NCBI GenBank assembly: GCA_028288485.1
Contig: JAQBNO010000203.1
Coordinates: 1-64,000 of the forward strand
Reading direction: 5' to 3'
Origin: Segetibacter sp.
Lineage (GTDB): Bacteria > Bacteroidota > Bacteroidia > Chitinophagales > Chitinophagaceae
DNA length: 64,000 nt
Positions 44,806-52,712 of the stretch are shown piece after piece (positions within the stretch are counted from its first letter, which is position 1; each line of letters starts with the position of its first letter). Made by a program: the position numbers and the translations under genes. The notes under the pieces were generated by a model that was not told where the DNA came from, ran no database searches, and saw nothing but the letters and a program-made list of their open reading frames with translations.

Positions 44806-46182
44806 GTGAGAACAACAGCGTTCCTGCTTTCATTGCTGGTGTATTCTGCCTTATCAGCTCAAACAAAATCTTCTTCTCGAATAAGATCGGAACGACTGCA
44901 AATAGCCCGGGAGATGGATAACTCTATTAAAACAGAACTTTTAAATAAATGGTATCCTGGGTGCGTCGACAGTATGTATGGTGGCTTTTTAAGCACTTAT
45001 ACTTCTGATTTTAAACCTACGGGTCCGCAGGATAAATTCATTGTTACGCAAGCTCGCCATACCTGGTCAACCGCCAAAGCTGCTGAACTCTACCCTGGTA
45101 AAACTTATTTTATCAAGTGCTCCGAACACGGCTTCCGTTTTTTGAGAGATGTAATGTGGGATAAAACCTACGGCGGTTTTTATAACCTGGTGGACAGGCA
45201 GGGAAAAGACAAGAGTAATCCAAAGTCTCCAAAGGAAGCTTATGGGAATGCATTCGCGATTTATGCCCTTTCTGCGTACTATCATGCTTCGCACGATACG
45301 GGTGCTCTTAGCCTCGCAAAAAAAGCTTTTTTATGGCTCGAGAAACACAGCCATGATCCTGTTCATAACGGTTATTTTCAACACCTTGAAAGAGATGGCA
45401 GCCCGGTTGTAAGAGATGAAACCGTTCCTTCCAATTCAGATCTCGGTTATAAAGACCAGAATTCTTCTATTCATTTACTGGAGGCTTTCACCGAACTGTA
45501 TCGTGTGTGGCCGCATGCTTTGGTTCGCGATCGTTTGCAGGAAATGTTGTACCTCGTAAGAGATAAGATAACTACTCCAAAAGGTTACCTCACTCTCTTT
45601 TTTAAACCCGATTGGACGCCTGTTTCTTTCCGCGATTCTTCTGAAGCAGCCATTTTAAAACATAAGAGTTTAGATCATGTATCGTTTGGCCACGATGTAG
45701 AAACCGCTTACTTAATGCTGGAAGCATCTCATGTGCTTGGAGTAAAGAATGATGCACAAACAATGGCTATTGGTAAAAGAATGGTAGATCATTCGTTAAG
45801 GAACGGTTGGGATAGTACCGTAGGTGGCTTTTATGATGAAGGATATTATTTCAAAGACACACGGGAAATCTCGATAATACTACAGAGTAAAAACTGGTGG
45901 GCACAAGCAGAAGGTTTGAATACACTTCTTTTAATGGCAGATCATTTTCCAAATGACCCAATGCATTATTACGACAGGTTTAAGCAACTTTGGAGCTATA
46001 CTCAAACCTATTTAATAGATCACGTAAACGGGGATTGGTACGAAGGAGGTATTGACAAAGAACCGAAAAGAAAAACAGGGTTAAAAGGGCATATCTGGAA
46101 AGGTACTTATCATCACTTTCGATCACTGTCAAACTGCGTTGCGCGCCTACGTGCGGATAGAAAACATGGGTTAGCAGATTAA
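44806..46182 (+). CDS. Secreted AGE-family (N-acylglucosamine 2-epimerase-like) protein
   Basis: This 458-residue protein starts at GTG 44806 and has a signal peptide ending ALSAQ (about 15-19). The rest is an (alpha/alpha)6 barrel of the AGE/cellobiose 2-epimerase family: WYPGCVDSMYGGFLSTY, QARHTWSTAKA, YGNAFAIYALSAYY, FGHDVETAYLMLEA, WWAQAEGLNTLL and KGTYHHFRSLSNC carry the conserved His, Arg and Glu positions. Family members isomerise sugars at C2 and are usually cytoplasmic; export here is unusual. An internal Met at codon 37 would give a cytoplasmic form but would discard a good signal. Substrate is unknown. Confidence 0.85.
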   Translation: MRTTAFLLSLLVYSALSAQTKSSSRIRSERLQIAREMDNSIKTELLNKWYPGCVDSMYGGFLSTYTSDFKPTGPQDKFIVTQARHTWSTAKAAELYPGKTYFIKCSEHGFRFLRDVMWDKTYGGFYNLVDRQGKDKSNPKSPKEAYGNAFAIYALSAYYHASHDTGALSLAKKAFLWLEKHSHDPVHNGYFQHLERDGSPVVRDETVPSNSDLGYKDQNSSIHLLEAFTELYRVWPHALVRDRLQEMLYLVRDKITTPKGYLTLFFKPDWTPVSFRDSSEAAILKHKSLDHVSFGHDVETAYLMLEASHVLGVKNDAQTMAIGKRMVDHSLRNGWDSTVGGFYDEGYYFKDTREISIILQSKNWWAQAEGLNTLLLMADHFPNDPMHYYDRFKQLWSYTQTYLIDHVNGDWYEGGIDKEPKRKTGLKGHIWKGTYHHFRSLSNCVARLRADRKHGLAD

Positions 46183-46323
46183 GATTTGTGAGAAAGTTGT
46201 CCTGGCATTTTCGCCCCGATAACTGAATTAAGTCAGTCAGTCGGTCAGTAAGTAAGGAGAGGTCGAAGGTACTATTTTAAAAGCTCGCCCAAAAAGTCAA
46301 CGACTTGCGCCTAATTTCATGTA

Positions 46324-46366
46324 AATAAAAAAGGCTGCATCGAAGTGCGATGCAGCCTTTTTTATT
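46324..46366. terminator. Bidirectional terminator between convergent genes
   Basis: A perfect 19-bp stem (arms 46324-46342 and 46348-46366, loop AAGTG) has A-runs and T-runs at its base. It serves the AGE gene from the left and the DUF6600 gene from the right. Confidence 0.92.
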
Positions 46367-46377
46367 GAAAACTACGT

Positions 46378-47844
46378 TTATAATCTTGGCGGTCTCACCC
46401 TGTTACTGTTAGAAGCAGGTTGCTGGGGTGTATTAGTTTGAGGCCTTTGAATTTGAACATTTCTGTTATTCGCAGGCGGCTGACTTTCGACTCTTTGAGG
46501 AAATGAAGGCTGCTGCCGAACACGGTCAACATTCTCACGACGGATCGCTCGTTCCTGCCCGTTATTGGGAGAAATACCCGGTTGATTTGACTCGGCTTGC
46601 CTTTCGTTAGATGGAAAAGATTGCACCCTCGACTCGCGCCTTTCAAAATTTCCATCCTGGTTATTTTGCGGAAACTGCTGCCTCCTGATTACTCTTTGAC
46701 TATTGTTGGCGGGATTGCCCTGGGGCACCTGTTGAGTATTTGGGTTTCGCTGGTCCAGGCCTGAACTTTGATCGTTCTGTGGTGTCTGCCTGGTTCTTAT
46801 ACCGCCGCTGTTATTTCTTTCAAGTCGCCGGTCGGCACTTCCAAAAGGTTCGATTTGCCTGCGGTTTTCAGCATTGCCATTAATGGTATTGCTTCCACCT
46901 TCGGCACTGTTCACTCCCGCATTATCCTGCGTTCTGTACGGTCTTACGGGTGTGCTTCTGGTATCTGCCGGTTGACGATCGTTATTTAACGCGTTCCTTC
47001 GTTGTTCAAACTTAGACTTTATTTCATCCATTGTTCTTACCCTTGTAGGGGAAGCATTAACTGCTGCATTGTTGCCTGCAGCAACGGCGGGACGATAAGC
47101 CCTGAACTGCCCATTGTTATTATCCACTCTGTTAGTACCGGGTCTGTTTACAGAAGTAATAGCTACAGGCCTGATACGTGTATGTGTATTCTGCTCTACT
47201 TCGCGATAATCCGGACCGCGATGGTAGTAGTCCCTGTTGTTGTATGAGTTATAGTTATTAATTACAGTAATGTTATTTAGTACGTTGTAATTATTGCGAA
47301 CGATATGCCTGTTGAAATTGCGCGAATACATGTAGTTGTTGGGAACGCACGTCCAGTAATTATTAGGTGCGCGCCAGTTGTTTCCAAAACTAATATTGAT
47401 TCCAGGAGCCAAAGGAGCCCAGGCGTAATAATTATTGGATTGCCCCCAGGTGACCCAGGCTGGAGCCCATTCATACCCCGGTACCCATGCCCAGCCCAAA
47501 GCAGGATCATTTAGCCAACGTCCATAATGGAAAGGAGCCCAACCCCAGTTATAATCAGAGGCCCATGCCCAGCCATCGACTGTAGAAACCCAGTGGCCAT
47601 TTGTTTCGTAAGGCCTGAAACTGGCATCGCCGTCTGGCACCCATACGTACCCATAACCGGGATAGTCTACCCAGTTGCCGTAAGGTTGCAACTCATCGTA
47701 GAATGTCTGGTAGGTTACCGGCCTGTCGCTGTAATTGTCAGCGTACTCATACTGACGTGAAACAGGTGTTTCCCTGGAAGAATAACAGCCCGCGAGTGTT
47801 AGAGAAAAGAACGAAATTAGGTAAAGTAACTTTTTCATTTTCAA
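46378..47844 (-). CDS. DUF6600-type Trp-rich lipoprotein with Asn/Gln/Arg-rich tail
   Basis: This 488-residue protein has a lipoprotein signal ending LAGC. Residues about 40-160 hold aromatic repeats of the kind YGNWVDYPGYGYVWVPDG, GHWVSTVDGWAWAS and GRWLNDPALGWAWVPGYEW, as in DUF6600 / WxxGxW-repeat envelope proteins. The C-terminal 300 residues are low complexity and rich in Asn, Gln, Arg and Pro. It is probably an outer-membrane-anchored structural or surface protein. The low-complexity tail is the reason for several antisense ORFs there. Function is unknown. Confidence 0.82.
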   Translation of the reverse strand: MKMKKLLYLISFFSLTLAGCYSSRETPVSRQYEYADNYSDRPVTYQTFYDELQPYGNWVDYPGYGYVWVPDGDASFRPYETNGHWVSTVDGWAWASDYNWGWAPFHYGRWLNDPALGWAWVPGYEWAPAWVTWGQSNNYYAWAPLAPGINISFGNNWRAPNNYWTCVPNNYMYSRNFNRHIVRNNYNVLNNITVINNYNSYNNRDYYHRGPDYREVEQNTHTRIRPVAITSVNRPGTNRVDNNNGQFRAYRPAVAAGNNAAVNASPTRVRTMDEIKSKFEQRRNALNNDRQPADTRSTPVRPYRTQDNAGVNSAEGGSNTINGNAENRRQIEPFGSADRRLERNNSGGIRTRQTPQNDQSSGLDQRNPNTQQVPQGNPANNSQRVIRRQQFPQNNQDGNFERRESRVQSFPSNERQAESNQPGISPNNGQERAIRRENVDRVRQQPSFPQRVESQPPANNRNVQIQRPQTNTPQQPASNSNRVRPPRL

Positions 47845-48128
47845 ACAATTATGACTGGCTTAAATCAAACCATTAGCCAATATTTAAAGAATTGCGTTCT
47901 AAATATCTTTTTAGGATATTCTTTTGTTAATTAGGACTACTTAACGGGATAGAAGTTTAAATATCACCGGCTAAATGGCTAAGTTCTAAACCTTTGGCAC
48001 GTTCTTGCGTTATAGATAAGCTGCCGTGTCGGGCTAAGAAAGAGAGCTGATCTCTCTTCTATAAAAACTAAAAATTCGACATGTTTGCAAAAGAAACCCA
48101 CAGAAAATTATCATTAAAAATTCGTCAC

Positions 48129-48884
48129 ATGAAATTAAAATTTGCATTTGCTTTCTTTTTATCATTAACAGTCATCTTTACGCAAGCCCAACTCGTACAA
48201 CCCGACATTGAAAAAGTTAGAGGCGGTGAACTTACTATCCAGCCCATTACGCATGCCAGCCTGGTGCTGAGTTATCACAAGAAGAATATTTACATAGATC
48301 CTACTGGTGGAGCTGAGGCTTTCAAAGGGCTTGCTGCTCCCGACATGATCCTCGTTACCGATATTCATGGGGATCACTTCGATCTGAAAACTATTGAAGC
48401 GATCAATACAGCTAAGGCAGTATTAGTAGTGCCGCAAGCAGTTGCAGATAAACTTCCCGGGACGATGGATAAGCAAAAATTAATAGTTTTGAAGAACGGG
48501 GATAAAACCCAGCGGGAAGGCATTTCAATCCTGGCGATTCCGATGTATAACCTCCCGGAAGCCCCTGATGCTTTTCATCCGAAGGGACGAGGAAATGGCT
48601 ACGTTCTTACTATTGGTCGCAAGAACATCTATATTTCAGGAGATACGGAAGATATTCCAGAGATGCGGGCCCTGAAAAATATAGACTTTGCTTTTGTTTG
48701 CATGAACCTCCCGTATACAATGGATGTTAACCAGGCAGCACCCGGTGTTCTTGCATTTAAACCAAAAGTTGTTTACCCTTACCACTACCGTGGGCAGGAT
48801 GTTAATACATTCAAATCGCTGGTAAATGCCGGCGATACTAAAATTGAAGTAAGGTTGCGTAACTGGTATCCTGCTGCGAAATAA
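48129..48884 (+). CDS. Secreted metallo-beta-lactamase-fold hydrolase
   Basis: From ATG 48129 (MKLKFAFAF) this is 251 residues with a signal peptide ending TQAQ. The upstream in-frame ATG at 48081 adds 16 basic residues ahead of the signal and is less likely. Metal-binding motifs are THASLVL with the first His, DIHGDHFD near residue 82, SGDTEDIPE, and a late His in YPYHYRG, the UlaG-like (L-ascorbate-lactonase-like) pattern. It is a Zn- or Mn-dependent hydrolase in the periplasm. Substrate is unknown. Confidence 0.87.
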   Translation: MKLKFAFAFFLSLTVIFTQAQLVQPDIEKVRGGELTIQPITHASLVLSYHKKNIYIDPTGGAEAFKGLAAPDMILVTDIHGDHFDLKTIEAINTAKAVLVVPQAVADKLPGTMDKQKLIVLKNGDKTQREGISILAIPMYNLPEAPDAFHPKGRGNGYVLTIGRKNIYISGDTEDIPEMRALKNIDFAFVCMNLPYTMDVNQAAPGVLAFKPKVVYPYHYRGQDVNTFKSLVNAGDTKIEVRLRNWYPAAK

Positions 48885-48922
48885 TATATTCCTGGATGTA
48901 ACCCTCTAAGGAGTGTCAAGTA

Positions 48923-48971
48923 AAACGTGAAACGTCAAAAGTCAAGAAAAGTCTTTTCTCGTTTCACGTTT
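48923..48971. repeat. 12-bp perfect inverted repeat
   Basis: AAACGTGAAACG (48923-48934) and CGTTTCACGTTT (48960-48971) flank a 25-nt interior that itself contains AGAAAAG/CTTTTCT. It lies between the MBL hydrolase and DUF4861 genes and could act as a terminator of the former, though a clean T-run is missing. Confidence 0.7.
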
Positions 48972-49085
48972 CACAAAACCACCTCTTAAGTTCACTTCAT
49001 GCCACCAGTTTCTACAGCTGAACAGGTCGTCAACCAAGACTTGGGGCGTTATTTTTGTAGCAGGCATAACGCGAACAAAATTTAT

Positions 49086-50390
49086 ATGACAAATAGAGCA
49101 ATCTCTTTTCTTTTTATTTCCACCTGTAGTATACTTCTCTTTGCCTGCGCTGCATCAAAACAAAAATCGGCGGTTGCAAAAAAATATTCACTTTCAATTA
49201 CTAATCCTTCATCAATTGAAAGGGCTGACGAACTGGTTGTTTTAAGCCGTGAAATGCTCGAACAAAAAACAGGAAAAATTGGGGACGACAAATTTGTAGA
49301 TATTGCAACGGCCGACAGTCAGCCGGTCATTGTTCAGTTCGACGACCTGGATAAAGATGGAAAGTGGGATGAACTGGCTTTTCTCCAGAAGTTTGAGCCG
49401 AACCAAAAGCTCACCTTTTCTATTTCGGAAACTTCTGTTAAGCTAAACAAAGCTGTTGTGAGAGCGCATGTGCGCATGCGAAAGAAAAATGAAGACCATT
49501 CATTCGGCCCTCTGCTTGATTCTGTATCAGTGCCTGCTGGTACACCGCCAACAGATTTTTCAAAACACAAACTGCCGCCCTACTTGACAGAAGGGCCTGC
49601 ATGGGAAAATGACAAAGTGGCTTTCAGGTTATATATGGATACGAGGAATACCAAGGATATTTTTGGTAAGACCACTGCCAAAATGGTGATGGATACCGTT
49701 GGTGTTATTCCTGAGAATAGCTACCATACTTCATCTGAGTGGGGGATGGATATTCTTGCTGTTGGCAAATCACTTGGCGCAGGTTCACTGGCTTTAAGGA
49801 TACCGGGAGTTAATGGTAAAGACTCCCTGGTAAGACTGGGTGGAAACAATGTAGGTGAAACGACCTACGAAAAGGTGGCAGATGGCCCGGTAAGAGCGAT
49901 TTTTAGAATGCATTATAACAACTGGCAGGCCCTAAGCGGAGTACAACCAATAAAGCTGGTAGAAGAAATCAGCATCTGGGGAGGCAAGTTTTTTTACCAA
50001 AGCCGGGTTACGGTAATCGGCGCTGCCGGGGGAACAAAGCTTGTTACGGGTATTGTAAATTTAAAAAGCAAAAAATCGACCGAACTTAACGGCCAGAGTT
50101 GCGAAGTAGTGTACACATACGACGTGCAAAGCGAGAATAAGGACAAGTTGGGATTGGCTGTTATGGTTCACAGCAACCAGTTCGCCGGCTTTGGGAAAAC
50201 CCCTAATTCCGGCAGTGAAATTTTAAATACTTATACTGTTTCGATGCCGCTTTCCACCCGGCCTTCCGAATTTAGATTTTATTCGGGGTGGGAGCTAAGT
50301 GACCTGTTGTTTACAAACGAAGACAGCTTCAGGAAGTTCCTGAATAACGAAGCAATGAAGTATTCTGCTCCACTCGTAATTTCCTGGTAA
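49086..50390 (+). CDS. DUF4861 domain lipoprotein
   Basis: From ATG 49086 (MTNRAISF) this is 434 residues with a lipoprotein signal ending LLFACAAS. The ATG at 48999 would hide the signal and is rejected. The body follows DUF4861: LSITNPSSIERADELVVLSR at the start, VQFDDLDKDGKWDELAFL, then a beta-sandwich with SEWGMDILAVGKSLGAGSLA and WGGKFFYQSRVTV. Relatives occur in polysaccharide, especially pectin, utilisation loci; here no such genes adjoin it. The biochemical role is unknown, probably carbohydrate related. Confidence 0.85.
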   Translation: MTNRAISFLFISTCSILLFACAASKQKSAVAKKYSLSITNPSSIERADELVVLSREMLEQKTGKIGDDKFVDIATADSQPVIVQFDDLDKDGKWDELAFLQKFEPNQKLTFSISETSVKLNKAVVRAHVRMRKKNEDHSFGPLLDSVSVPAGTPPTDFSKHKLPPYLTEGPAWENDKVAFRLYMDTRNTKDIFGKTTAKMVMDTVGVIPENSYHTSSEWGMDILAVGKSLGAGSLALRIPGVNGKDSLVRLGGNNVGETTYEKVADGPVRAIFRMHYNNWQALSGVQPIKLVEEISIWGGKFFYQSRVTVIGAAGGTKLVTGIVNLKSKKSTELNGQSCEVVYTYDVQSENKDKLGLAVMVHSNQFAGFGKTPNSGSEILNTYTVSMPLSTRPSEFRFYSGWELSDLLFTNEDSFRKFLNNEAMKYSAPLVISW

Positions 50391-50404
50391 GATCGTTAGC
50401 AATT

Positions 50405-50463
50405 GCTTTTTGGTTGCCAGCTATTTTTCCCACATTCGAAATCGTTGTGTCACTCCCTTGTAC
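50405..50463 (-). repeat. Interspersed repeat copy, minus orientation
   Basis: The core CGTTGTGTCACTCCCTTGTA begins at 50443 and the tail GCTTTTTGGTTGCCAGCTAT is at its left end. It lies just after the DUF4861 stop. Confidence 0.8.
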
Positions 50464-50649
50464 TGGTAGATCTTCATGCCGCGAGAGAGAGAGGCGTGAA
50501 CAGAATTTGATGTAAGCTAAGAACCGCAAATTCAAAGCTTAATTTATTCTCGCCACCTTTTTCCTGGTACAGCGCGATGTGCCCACAGAAAAGCAGTTAA
50601 TCATTTGTCGTTTTTCACAAATCTGTTTTTCATGCGCTGTTCCTATCGT

Positions 50650-51081
50650 TTATATTTTTCCGAAGTTATTAGGCGCAGCGCATCTTTTCCAGTACTCCAT
50701 GATCACTGAGATTGTTTTTTCTAACTCCTCCATTGAATTTTCCTTTACAAAAAATCCTTGCACCGACATACTGTAAGCATCGATAACAGCCTTCTGGTTC
50801 AAGGCCGTAGAAAAGAACAAGTAGGGAATACACTTCACTTGTAAGTTTGCATCCTCTCGTATTTTGTTTCTTAACTCGAACCCGTCAAGTTTTGGCAAGT
50901 TGATATCTGAAAGTATAAGGAAGGGTACGGTATCTGTCCTGTTTAAAAAATCAAGTGCTTCCAGGCCGTTACTGAAAAACATGATGGGATTAGGATAGTT
51001 TAACTTCTGGAACACTTCATTAAGAATATCCTGGTCATCAGAATCATCTTCTATGATTATTACTGGTCCTCCGTAATTCAT
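50650..51081 (-). CDS. Single-domain response regulator
   Basis: This 143-residue receiver domain has the acidic pair EDD at 11-13, the phosphorylation site D59 in LILSDINLPKLDG, a Ser/Thr at FFSTA, and the conserved Lys in GFFVKEN. There is no output domain, as in Rcp1/CheY-like regulators that partner phytochrome or PAS kinases in Bacteroidota. It is not next to a kinase; the multi-PAS kinase at 32.7 kb is a possible partner by type only. Confidence 0.93.
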   Translation of the reverse strand: MNYGGPVIIIEDDSDDQDILNEVFQKLNYPNPIMFFSNGLEALDFLNRTDTVPFLILSDINLPKLDGFELRNKIREDANLQVKCIPYLFFSTALNQKAVIDAYSMSVQGFFVKENSMEELEKTISVIMEYWKRCAAPNNFGKI

Positions 51082-51157
51082 ACAACAACTTTTAATATTG
51101 TTTCAAAGATGCCAAGAAAAGGCATGTTGTTAATTTAGTTGCAGGCCCTATTTTCCT

Positions 51158-52282
51158 TTAATTTAAACCTTTAATAAAATTCTCGCCTGCTTCATTCGAC
51201 TCTGCATGTCTTTCCACTAATCCCTGGTGGCCGGCGGGAGACAACAATACCATCTGTGAATTAGGGATATTTTTATTCATATACTCACTCGCTACAGGTT
51301 TAGTCAGCCGGTCGTATTCAGCGCCGAATATCAGCGTTGGAATTTGCAGGTTTTTCAAATCGTTACTTACATCATAGGTCTTCATCATTCCTAACATACC
51401 TCTTGCAAAGACTGAAGGGGGAGCCATAGCAGAAAGCCTTGAAATAAAATCAAGTTGTGCAGGAGTTTGAGTTCCTGCGAAGGTGAGGAAACGAGTAGAT
51501 AAAAGCATATTGCCATTCAAATAACTCATCCACTTACTTAGCCAGAATATCGGTGATAAAGCTATCATTAGGTAACAAACAGGATATAGAACCGGCTTTT
51601 CAATAGCCCTTAATAACCGGCTTAAAATTGCAGTAAGTGTAGGATCAGTGAAGGTTGTATGTTGTAAAACAATACCCTTTACTTTCTGTTCTACGTTCTT
51701 AGCTACCTGCGTGCAATAAGTTAATATAACCATACCTCCAATACTGTGACCCCATAAAACAGCTTTGCCCAATTTTAGATGGTCAATTACCGCTTCAAGG
51801 TCTGCCGCCATCTTTTGCAGGGAAAAGTCTTTGTTACCTGGTCGTTTAGACTTGCCCAGTCCCGGCAAGTCAATTAAGATAACGCGGTAATTTTTGCTGA
51901 AGTGCTTTTTCTGGTAATACCATTCGGTACTGTTGGCATTCCAGCCGTGTACAAAAAGAATGGGTTGCGCCCTGTTATCGCCAAGAAACTCAATATTTAT
52001 CACTGAGCCGTCGGGCCTTTTCAATTGTTCATTTAACTTGCTATGTTCCTGTTTAGGTTCATCTTCATTTTTCCGGAACTTACTCACCAGCCATGAAACG
52101 GGGAACTTACCGAGTAATGAATAGGCTGTTAAAGCAATAGCGCCATATAAACACCTTTTTGCGTATTCATCATCTACAGTATCTTTCCATTGATACCACT
52201 CGCGGATTAAATGAATATCAAAAACTATAAAAGCAATAGTGACAAGGTCTGTCAATAGCAAAAATAAAAGCAGCGCGGGCAT
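51158..52282 (-). CDS. Membrane-anchored alpha/beta hydrolase
   Basis: This 374-residue protein has one or two hydrophobic N-terminal segments (about 3-22 and 45-58). The hydrolase domain has VHGWN (111-115), LPGLGKSKRP and the nucleophile elbow GHSIGG with S180. Asp in GAEYDRLT and His in SPAGHQG complete the triad. Broad family of esterases and lipases acting near the inner membrane. Substrate is unknown. It is separated by 77 bp from the response regulator on the same strand. Confidence 0.87.
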   Translation of the reverse strand: MPALLLFLLLTDLVTIAFIVFDIHLIREWYQWKDTVDDEYAKRCLYGAIALTAYSLLGKFPVSWLVSKFRKNEDEPKQEHSKLNEQLKRPDGSVINIEFLGDNRAQPILFVHGWNANSTEWYYQKKHFSKNYRVILIDLPGLGKSKRPGNKDFSLQKMAADLEAVIDHLKLGKAVLWGHSIGGMVILTYCTQVAKNVEQKVKGIVLQHTTFTDPTLTAILSRLLRAIEKPVLYPVCYLMIALSPIFWLSKWMSYLNGNMLLSTRFLTFAGTQTPAQLDFISRLSAMAPPSVFARGMLGMMKTYDVSNDLKNLQIPTLIFGAEYDRLTKPVASEYMNKNIPNSQMVLLSPAGHQGLVERHAESNEAGENFIKGLN

Positions 52283-52619
52283 GTAATAAAATTTGTAAGC
52301 TTACTTTCAAATAAACATGCCACAAGTACCTGCACATACTATGGTTTTTTATGTGGCAGCGATTTCCCTGTTTATGCTTTTGCGGCTACAGATGCTGGTA
52401 TATTAAACACCTACATGTTTAATAGTGGCTTTACTTTTATTCGGGATGGAGTAATCAAATTACCGTTTGTTTCCGTCATACCCCGATATCGAAACTTAAC
52501 CCTGTAGAAGCCATGGGCAGGCAATTTCGGTAGTTTTGATAAAGTGATAATTTAGAAGTTGGAAAGCAAAAAATGGCAAGGTATATTCCTTTAATTATAA
52601 GTCGAATTGCTTGAAAACT

Positions 52620-52680
52620 GTACAAGTGAGTGACACAACGATGTCAAATCGAGGTTCAATAGTTGGTTACAGAAAGAATA
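52620..52680 (+). repeat. Interspersed repeat copy, GTGAGTGACACAACG subtype
   Basis: The core TACAAGTGAGTGACACAACG begins at 52621 and the tail TAGTTGGTTACAGAAAGAAT ends near 52679. It lies just before the 3' end of the Mo-hydroxylase gene. The rest of the 430-bp gap 52283-52712 shows no gene. Confidence 0.8.
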
Positions 52681-52712
52681 AAAATATTCAAGTTAGCCCT
52701 TAACACCAGGTG

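Noticed and set aside
46231-46256. Short GTCA/GTAA tetranucleotide run, considered as a tandem repeat or CRISPR-like array
   Set aside because: Only about six imperfect 4-bp units with no spacers; too short to be more than a simple-sequence run.
46768-47760. Chain of plus-strand ORFs inside the DUF6600 gene
   Set aside because: They are antisense shadows of a low-complexity, Trp- and Asn-rich coding sequence on the minus strand.
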